Source of the DNA: Lachancea kluyveri NRRL Y-12651
Taxonomy: Eukaryota > Ascomycota > Saccharomycetes > Saccharomycetales > Saccharomycetaceae
Assembly: GCA_000149225.2 (NCBI GenBank)
Contig: CM000689.1
Location: forward strand, 868,001-932,000
Length of the DNA stretch: 64,000 nucleotides
Direction of reading: 5' to 3'
Shown here: one piece after another, positions 58,159-64,000 of the stretch
How the letters are laid out: every line of letters starts with the position of its first letter
Numbering within the stretch: the first letter of the stretch is position 1
Position numbers and translations under genes: made by a program
The notes under the pieces: generated by a model
The model's database searches: none
What the model was told of the DNA's origin: nothing
Seen by the model: the letters and a program-made list of their open reading frames with translations, nothing else

Positions 58159-59463
58159 ATGGAAACTGACGCTGAGAAAAACATTGAAATCTGGAAGGTC
58201 AAGAAGTTGATCAAGTCTTTGGAAAAAGCAAGAGGTAACGGTACCTCTATGATCTCCTTGGTCATCCCACCAAAGGGCCAAATCTCCATGATGCAGAGGA
58301 TGTTGACGGACGAGTATGGTACCGCCTCGAACATCAAGTCCAGAGTGAACCGTTTGTCCGTCTTGGGTGCAATCACGTCTACCCAGCAGAAGCTGAAGTT
58401 GTACACCAGAGTTCCTCCCAACGGGCTGGTGCTGTACTGTGGTGATATCATCACCGAGGAAGGTAAGGAAAAAAAGGTTACCATCGACATCGAGCCTTAC
58501 AAGCCAATAAACACCTCGTTGTACTTGTGTGACAACAAGTTCCACACAGAAGTGTTGTCCGAGTTGCTAGAGGCCGACGACAAGTTCGGGTTCATCGTCA
58601 TGGATGGTCAGGGTACCCTATTCGGTTTGCTGTCCGGTAACACCAGAACAGTTTTGCACAAGTTCACTGTCGACTTGCCCAAGAAGCACGGTAGAGGTGG
58701 TCAGTCCGCCCTTCGTTTTGCGCGTTTGAGAGAAGAAAAGAGACACAACTACGTCAGAAAGGTGGCCGAGGTTGCGGTTCAAAACTTTATCACAAACGAC
58801 AAGGTCAACGTCAAGGGTCTGATTTTGGCTGGTTCTGCCGACTTCAAGACCGACTTGGCCAGGTCCGAGTTGTTCGACCAGAGATTGGTGGCCAAGATTG
58901 TCAAGATTGTCGATATCTCCTACGGTGGTGAGAACGGGTTCAACCAGGCCATCGAGTTGTCCGCCGAAACCCTGGCAAACGTCAAGTTCATCCAGGAAAA
59001 GAAGTTAATCACTCAGTACTTTGACGAGATTTCCCAGGATACCGGCAAGTTCTGTTACGGTATCGAGGACACCCTCAAGGCCTTGGACCTGGGTGCTGTG
59101 GAGACGTTGATCGTTTTTGAAAACCTGGAAACCATCAGATACATTTTCAAGGACTCTAAGGGCAACGAGGTCATCCAGTTTGCCAATCCCGACCAGGAGG
59201 ACAAGACGTATTCTTTGGACAAGGCCACTGGCCAGGAGATGGATGCCGTCAGCGAGCAGCCTCTGATCGAGTGGTTGGCCGAAAACTACAAGAACTACGG
59301 TGCCACTTTGGAATTTATCACAGACAAGTCTTCTGAGGGTGCGCAGTTTGTGTCTGGTTTCGGTGGTGTCGGTGCTTTGTTGCGTTACAAGGTTAACTTT
59401 GAACAGTTGGTCGAAGACTCCGACGACGAGTACTACGACGATTCCGATGACGACTTTATCTAA
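58159..59463 (+). CDS. SUP45: Translation termination factor eRF1 (Sup45)
   Basis: A 434-residue class 1 release factor (S. cerevisiae 437) that reads all three stop codons and, with Sup35, releases the nascent chain. The stop-codon motif TASNIKS is intact with NIKS at 58-61. YxCxxxF-type residues are in LYLCDNKF (121-128). The hydrolysis motif GGQ is at 180-182 in [11 protein letters not shown]. The C-terminal eRF3-binding region ends in the acidic [15 protein letters not shown]. The ATG at 58159 is standard. It keeps YBR143C order with ADH and MAK5 (opposite orientation on S. cerevisiae chromosome II). Confidence 0.98.
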   Translation: METDAEKNIEIWKVKKLIKSLEKARGNGTSMISLVIPPKGQISMMQRMLTDEYGTASNIKSRVNRLSVLGAITSTQQKLKLYTRVPPNGLVLYCGDIITEEGKEKKVTIDIEPYKPINTSLYLCDNKFHTEVLSELLEADDKFGFIVMDGQGTLFGLLSGNTRTVLHKFTVDLPKKHGRGGQSALRFARLREEKRHNYVRKVAEVAVQNFITNDKVNVKGLILAGSADFKTDLARSELFDQRLVAKIVKIVDISYGGENGFNQAIELSAETLANVKFIQEKKLITQYFDEISQDTGKFCYGIEDTLKALDLGAVETLIVFENLETIRYIFKDSKGNEVIQFANPDQEDKTYSLDKATGQEMDAVSEQPLIEWLAENYKNYGATLEFITDKSSEGAQFVSGFGGVGALLRYKVNFEQLVEDSDDEYYDDSDDDFI

Positions 59464-59938
59464 ACAGGACCGATCGAAACGGCGGCGGGTTCAACAACTC
59501 TTAAGTTTGGCTAGTGACATCTGGCCTTTCTTTTTTTTTTTTTTTTTTCTTTTCTTTCTTTCTTTCTTTCTTTCTCCTGCCCTTTCCCCCCACGGCCACC
59601 CTCTTCATTCTCTCTTATGCTACACCACGTCCACCGTTCTACAACGTTTCTCCTCTTTCCACTCCTCTTTCCACTCTTCTTTCCACTCTTCTTTCCACTC
59701 TTCTTTTCCACTCTTCTTTTCCACCCTTCATTTCTCTCACCATGGATATCTGTATTTTGCTTATCCTTTTAATGTGCTTTGATAAATTACGCATTTGTAT
59801 AGTTACTTAACCCCTCCCACAGTTGCGAGGGGTCCTCTACTTCAATATACTATATCACTTTAGAAAATAAAACAAAACTAAACAAAACAAACATGCTCTT
59901 TTAGATTCTCCCTACTATACAAAATATGCAAAACACAC
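59464..59938. other. Convergent 3' region SUP45 / MAK5
   Basis: A 475 bp gap between two 3' ends. It has a T20 tract near 59530-59549, a TTTC run and the 12-13 bp tandem repeat listed separately. It then becomes AT-rich with AAACAAAACTAAACAAAACA simple sequence near 59870. No gene was seen. Confidence 0.5.
59651..59724. repeat. 12-13 bp tandem repeat (TCTTCTTTCCAC type) x 6
   Basis: Six adjacent units: two TCCTCTTTCCAC, two TCTTCTTTCCAC and two TCTTCTTTTCCAC. The pairwise identity indicates stepwise duplication. Confidence 0.9.
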
Positions 59939-62377
59939 TCACCTCTTGCGACCCTTGTTTTTCTGTTTCAACACATCTAGCGCATCGACCTTGTCATGGC
60001 CGATGATGTTGCGGTGCCCCTTATTCTTTACTAGACTGTCGGCCAGATTCACCAGACCACCAGTCAAATAGCTTCTCCTCAAGTCCTTTCTCAGCGGTTT
60101 GCTCAAAAGCTCATTCAGCTCGTGTCTCATGTTCCTGGCTTCCTGCTTGCCCAGAGTCTTGTTTATCTTCTTGGTCTTGTTTCTGGCAAGATACACGTCT
60201 TTGTTGTCTTCTTCCGAGTCAAAATCGACACCCAGGTCTTCTGCGGCCTTCTTGAGCCAGTTGTCGTCCTTGCTTAAGGACTTTGTAGCCAGCTCGTCGT
60301 CGGCTAGCTCGCTGGCCAAGACACTACGCTCACGCAGCTGAGACACAATGTCGGGTTCGACAGGCAGTAGGTCGACGTCCTTCTGCCACTTTCTCCCCTT
60401 TCTGACGTCTGACTTGTTAGACAGAACCTTTCTCAGCTTTCTCAGCGGGCCCATTGCTTCCTGCGGAGAACATATCATCACAGACACACCCTCGCTGTCG
60501 GCACGAGCCGTTCTGCCAGACCTGTGGATGTACACGTCGGCACTGCGTGGCAAATGGTAGTGGATGACGTGCTTGATCCCTGGAATATCCAGGCCTCTGG
60601 CAGCCACGTCACTGGCTAGCAAAACCGTTGGCTTGTTCAAAAAGTCGTTGTTGTGCGCCTGCTGCTGGAACTTTTCCAGGTTTCTCAAACGGTTTTTCTG
60701 GCTCATGGAGGAGTGGATCTGGAACGAGGAGATCTTCAAATTGTTTAGGTAGTTGTTCAGCTTCTTCACCGAGTCGATAGCGTTGCAAAAGACCAGCGTG
60801 GTGCCCGGATACATCGAGACAAAGTAGTAGACGTACAGGTCACGCTCGGTAGGCAAACACTCGATCAGAGACTCCCGCACCTGAGACGTGACTTTCTGTT
60901 CTGGGTTTGTGTCGATGATGACTGGCTTGCTCTTGAAGTGGATCTTGGTCATCAGATATTTCAAAACGGCCTCCATTTCGTTGCTGTCCTCGCCCGCTCC
61001 CTTTTTCAGTGACTTCCATGAGGCGGTGGACAGTTTGTTAAACAGCTCGAGTGAAAAGGTGGCCGAAAAAACCATTGTTTGCCAACCATCGCTCTTGGAG
61101 CCACCCTTGACGTTGCGGGCTCTACCAAGGTGCTTTAGAATTTTTTCAAACTCGTCAAAGTGGCCATCTTGCAGCAGTCTGTCGGCCTCGTCCAGGACCA
61201 GGGTGTCGATTTGGGAAAACCTCTTGATAAACTCCTTGCTCTTCTCGATGAGCTCTAGAAATCTGCCCGGGGTGGCCACTACGATCCTGGCACTACCTTT
61301 GTATCCCAAGAGACGCTCCTGCTTCTGGATCGACAGCCCACCGGTCAAAGAGATGATTGAGTACTGGTTCTTTTCGTAGATTGCTCCTGCAACCTTCTGC
61401 AGGTGCTGAGTGACCTGGTGTGCCAGCTCTCTTGTTGGCGTGAAAATCAGACCCACAGGTCTCTCTGATGCGGTCCTGTCCTTTACCAGTGTTTCCAGGA
61501 TCGGGATACCGTAGGCCAGCGTCTTACCGGAACCAGTGCTGGCTTTGCCCATGATATCCTCGTTTTGCAGCGCCAACGGGATGGTTTTGGCCTGGATTTC
61601 TGTAGGTCTGAGGAATCCCAGCTGGGACAAGCCTTGGAGGGTGGTGAACGACAGGTCCATGGCCTCGGTCCACTCAGGCAGAACTGGCGGCTCGATGTTG
61701 GAGATGTCGATATCTGGGTTGAAGACGTTGGTTTCCAGTTCATCACCATCGATGCTGTTGTCCCCTGCACCGTCCGAGTCAGCCTCAGCCTCAGCCTCAG
61801 AGCCGGCCATGTCATCATCGTCGCTGCCTCCTTTGTCGTCGGAGCCGGGCTTTTCCTCGTCGCCAGACTCGTCCTCACTGGAAGAGGAGGCCGCGCTCAG
61901 CTCGCCGTCTTTGATGTCATCCAAGTTTTTAAATTCAACAACATCTTCCACCTGGGCATCCCCGTCCACATCGATCCCATCTTTCTTTTCTTCAGAATTC
62001 TTCTCAACCTTGGACTCATCCGTGGCAATAAATTGTACCTTGCCGTTAATAACCTTGACGTCGACGCCATCGATTTCTTCCAGACCGTAGAACCCACCAA
62101 AGTCGTCCAAAGTATCCGGAACTTCAACAGGCTTCCACTTCAAGTCGGAAGCATCGACAGCCGTGCTGGGCTTCTGCGCATCTCTCTTTGCCTGGTTCTT
62201 GGGATGGTGCTTGGAGACGCGGTTGGTGTTCTTTTTTTTCAAAGAAGGGCTTGGCCTCTTGTTTTTCAATTGTTTCAACCTCGTTTGCAGTAGTTTTCTG
62301 GACATTTGCACTTGTGTCAACTGCTGTTTCGGAGTCGATGAGGTTGTCTTTGCACAGCTCATCTCGAAAATTTTCAT
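59939..62377 (-). CDS. MAK5: DEAD-box ATP-dependent RNA helicase Mak5 (60S ribosome biogenesis)
   Basis: An 812-residue nucleolar DEAD-box helicase (S. cerevisiae 773) needed for pre-60S assembly. N-terminal basic region (about 20-65), then the family block WKPVEVPDTLDDFGGFYGLEEIDGVDV (near 81-107), then an acidic stretch (about 140-215). Helicase core: Q-motif region FLRPTEIQ, motif I ASTGSGKT (about 279-286), PTRELA, DEAD in VLDEADRLL (about 391-399), SAT in VFSATFS, and motif VI HRSGRTARA. The first ATG (62377) is used; ATGs at 62362 and 62305 (MSRKLLQTRL) are alternatives. It is the neighbour of SUP45 and BMT2, as YBR142W is. Confidence 0.96.
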   Translation of the reverse strand: MKIFEMSCAKTTSSTPKQQLTQVQMSRKLLQTRLKQLKNKRPSPSLKKKNTNRVSKHHPKNQAKRDAQKPSTAVDASDLKWKPVEVPDTLDDFGGFYGLEEIDGVDVKVINGKVQFIATDESKVEKNSEEKKDGIDVDGDAQVEDVVEFKNLDDIKDGELSAASSSSEDESGDEEKPGSDDKGGSDDDDMAGSEAEAEADSDGAGDNSIDGDELETNVFNPDIDISNIEPPVLPEWTEAMDLSFTTLQGLSQLGFLRPTEIQAKTIPLALQNEDIMGKASTGSGKTLAYGIPILETLVKDRTASERPVGLIFTPTRELAHQVTQHLQKVAGAIYEKNQYSIISLTGGLSIQKQERLLGYKGSARIVVATPGRFLELIEKSKEFIKRFSQIDTLVLDEADRLLQDGHFDEFEKILKHLGRARNVKGGSKSDGWQTMVFSATFSLELFNKLSTASWKSLKKGAGEDSNEMEAVLKYLMTKIHFKSKPVIIDTNPEQKVTSQVRESLIECLPTERDLYVYYFVSMYPGTTLVFCNAIDSVKKLNNYLNNLKISSFQIHSSMSQKNRLRNLEKFQQQAHNNDFLNKPTVLLASDVAARGLDIPGIKHVIHYHLPRSADVYIHRSGRTARADSEGVSVMICSPQEAMGPLRKLRKVLSNKSDVRKGRKWQKDVDLLPVEPDIVSQLRERSVLASELADDELATKSLSKDDNWLKKAAEDLGVDFDSEEDNKDVYLARNKTKKINKTLGKQEARNMRHELNELLSKPLRKDLRRSYLTGGLVNLADSLVKNKGHRNIIGHDKVDALDVLKQKNKGRKR

Positions 62378-62391
62378 ATTCTCACATTTTC

Positions 62392-62424
<33 letters not shown>

Positions 62425-62572
62425 TCCCATGAAAAGGCGAAAGAAAGAGGATGGAGGGAAAAAAAAAAATACAGAAAATGCAAGAGGCAAATCTCGATGA
62501 GCTTCGGAAAGCCTATTCCAATGGTTTGACATCTACTTAAAATCAGAATAAATCTAGTACTACGTCGGCTAC

Positions 62573-63607
62573 ATGCTTTCAAGGAGAAGGGAGACAATCA
62601 CGGGGAACAAGGTGGCCAAGAAACTACCCAGCATCAAGCCGGTAAAGGCCCGTAGAATCATTAGACGGTTCCACTTGTTGATCAACAAGAGACGTATCGT
62701 TTGTGGAAAGCTAGGGATCCCTATTGTTGACAACGATGAGGTCAGAAACGAGGAGGTCATCTCGGCAGCTAAAAAGACAGATGCACTGCGCAAGGCGTAC
62801 GAAGCAGGATGGCAGATGGACCATCCCAACAGCAAGATGGAAGCAGCGCTGCTGCAAGTGCAGACAATAGAGGAGAGGCAAGAACTCGTAAAGATGCTTG
62901 GCTATGTGATGGGCGAGATGCATGCACGCGGCGGGCTCCAAAACTACCAGCTGGCCAGCACTATTGGCCAGGATGGCAAGAGAGGAGGAGACTCGTCCAA
63001 AATGTTGGTTAGCTGGTTCAAAGAAATGTTCCAGAAGGGAGAGATTGATAACAAACGAAAATTCAGTGCATTGGAAATTGGCTGCTTAAGTGCGAAAAAC
63101 CACATTTCGACAAGCGGGATTTTCAATCCTGTAGTACGCATAGACCTTAACTCCAATGACGCAATGTGTATCGAACGACAGAACTTTATGGAAAGACCAC
63201 TGCCCACTGGGGATGGAGGCAGGTTTGATTTGATATCCTGTTCTCTGGTGTTGAATTTTGTACCGAGCCCTGCGGAGCGTGGGAGGATGATCTTGAGATT
63301 TCAAGAGTTTCTTAGGAGAGACATTCCCTCTACATACCTGTTTGTCGTGCTGCCTCTGCCATGTATGAACAATTCCAGGTACATGGATACTGGGCACTTC
63401 TGTGATATGATGTCGTGCCTGGGTTACAGGAAGCTGCAGTATCGCGAGGCCAAGAAGCTGGTATACTTTTTGTTTGAGCACGAGACACCGGTCTCTTTAA
63501 AGGGCGTATCGAAAGAGCGTGTGCTGCAGCAGGAGCAGCAGCGCTTTCAGAAAAGGACCAAGCTCCACGACAAACCAGGAATGAACAATTTTAGTATAGT
63601 TTTATAG
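62573..63607 (+). CDS. BMT2: 25S rRNA adenine-N1 methyltransferase Bmt2
   Basis: A 344-residue Rossmann-fold methyltransferase (S. cerevisiae Bmt2 337) that makes m1A2142 in 25S rRNA. The SAM-binding motif is degenerate, in FSALEIGCLSAKNHIS, followed by VVRIDLNS and the catalytic-region segment FDLISCSLVLNFVPSPAERGRMI. A basic N-terminus (MLSRRRETITGNKVAKKL) fits nucleolar targeting. The ATG at 62573 is the first in frame and lies 195 bp from the divergent MAK5 start, matching the YBR142W/YBR141C layout. Confidence 0.94.
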   Translation: MLSRRRETITGNKVAKKLPSIKPVKARRIIRRFHLLINKRRIVCGKLGIPIVDNDEVRNEEVISAAKKTDALRKAYEAGWQMDHPNSKMEAALLQVQTIEERQELVKMLGYVMGEMHARGGLQNYQLASTIGQDGKRGGDSSKMLVSWFKEMFQKGEIDNKRKFSALEIGCLSAKNHISTSGIFNPVVRIDLNSNDAMCIERQNFMERPLPTGDGGRFDLISCSLVLNFVPSPAERGRMILRFQEFLRRDIPSTYLFVVLPLPCMNNSRYMDTGHFCDMMSCLGYRKLQYREAKKLVYFLFEHETPVSLKGVSKERVLQQEQQRFQKRTKLHDKPGMNNFSIVL

Positions 63608-64000
63608 AAGCCTAGCTACTAACGGAAACCCGCAAAAAATAGCAATACTGAGAATGGCCAAGGTCTCTCGATTGAGCAAGTTCGTTGACCCGGAAATAGA
63701 AGTACAGCCAAGTAAAGCAGAGCTGAGCAAACCACCGGGTTTCACGTAACCGAGAACCCCCGCCAGTAAGTATATCGCAGCCGTGTGGTCCCATGCTTGG
63801 CTCAACCCAGCTTTCACGTGTACCAGCACGATCTGACTTGAACTCGAACTCGCACCCACCATTTGCGCTCTCGTCCCCGGTGTGCACACCCGTGCCCAAT
63901 TCTCATAGGGACCCGCCAGTTTTGTCACACTCACTAATACCTCTCCTTCACCCTTGTCCTTTTTGCCCTTTGCTTTTCGCGCTTTCCTCACGTGACCAAT
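63608..64000. other. Right-edge region downstream of BMT2
   Basis: Nearly 400 bp with no gene I can support. Both S. cerevisiae tracks place IRA1/IRA2 next, on the plus strand, so this is probably its upstream region. A TCACGTGA palindrome (CACGTG at 63989-63994, Cbf1 type) lies at the edge. A minus-strand frame (63602-63991) with hydrophobic stretches is treated as doubtful. Confidence 0.4.

Noticed and set aside
58120-58160. Sequence GGCTTCGAACC before SUP45, resembling a tRNA B box
   Set aside because: No matching A box, acceptor stem or terminator arrangement was found.
63602-63991. Minus-strand frame of 129 codons with hydrophobic stretches, faintly like small TMEM14-type membrane proteins
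   Set aside because: It overlaps the BMT2 stop codon, has weak and patchy similarity, and lies where the promoter of the next gene is expected. A profile search for TMEM14 would settle it.

Overview
The window is nuclear DNA from a budding yeast of the Saccharomycetaceae. Genes are compact and apparently intron-free, intergenic gaps are mostly 0.1 to 1 kb, and poly-T tracts are common. CTG falls at leucine-type positions, so the standard code fits. Nearly every gene has a recognisable Saccharomyces cerevisiae counterpart. The S. cerevisiae genes come from separate chromosome arms, yet here they interleave on one track: YOL098C to YOL082W in perfect order, YDR489W to YDR484W in reverse, and YBR147W to YBR154C and YBR146W to YBR141C. 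This is the double-conserved-synteny pattern of a lineage that did not share the whole-genome duplication (Lachancea, Zygosaccharomyces, Torulaspora, Kluyveromyces or Eremothecium grade). I cannot name the species. Comparisons with S. cerevisiae are from memory and were not run as searches.

Layout. Positions 1-20.7 kb interleave the YOL and YDR tracks: SDD3 (partial), SLD5, PAC11, an MFS carboxylate-type transporter, a tRNA-Arg(ACG) with an intron, RIB3, WRS1, VPS60, COQ3, VPS72, HMI1, VPS52 and RFC4. Positions 20.9-41.2 kb interleave YOL and YBR: TRM10, YPQ1, SPO21, MSH2, ARA1, HAL9/TBS1, APD1, MPD2, a secreted CREG-like protein with a 17-unit repeat, SPP381, RIB7 and RPB5. Positions 41.5-49.8 kb hold DUF1, MHF1, MRPS9, and then ADH and GAPDH, which diverge from a 1.06 kb gap. 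Positions 50.2-63.6 kb hold an unrecognised coiled-coil gene, PHM7, an ATG19-type receptor with a ZZ zinc finger, SUP45, MAK5 and BMT2. The next expected gene, IRA1/IRA2, would lie beyond the right edge.

The genes are ordinary chromosomal housekeeping genes, not an operon-like system. Recurrent themes are genome maintenance (SLD5, RFC4, MSH2, MHF1, HMI1), vesicle traffic and vacuole (VPS60, VPS52, YPQ1, PHM7, ATG19), riboflavin synthesis (RIB3, RIB7) and fermentation/glycolysis (ADH, GAPDH). Four protein genes have no place in the S. cerevisiae tracks I can recall: the transporter at 5.3 kb, the CREG-like gene at 36.8 kb, GAPDH at 48.8 kb and the coiled-coil gene at 50.3 kb. Together with the ATG19 architecture and the tRNA intron, these are the parts most worth a second look. 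I saw no transposon, LTR element, centromere, telomere or CRISPR array.
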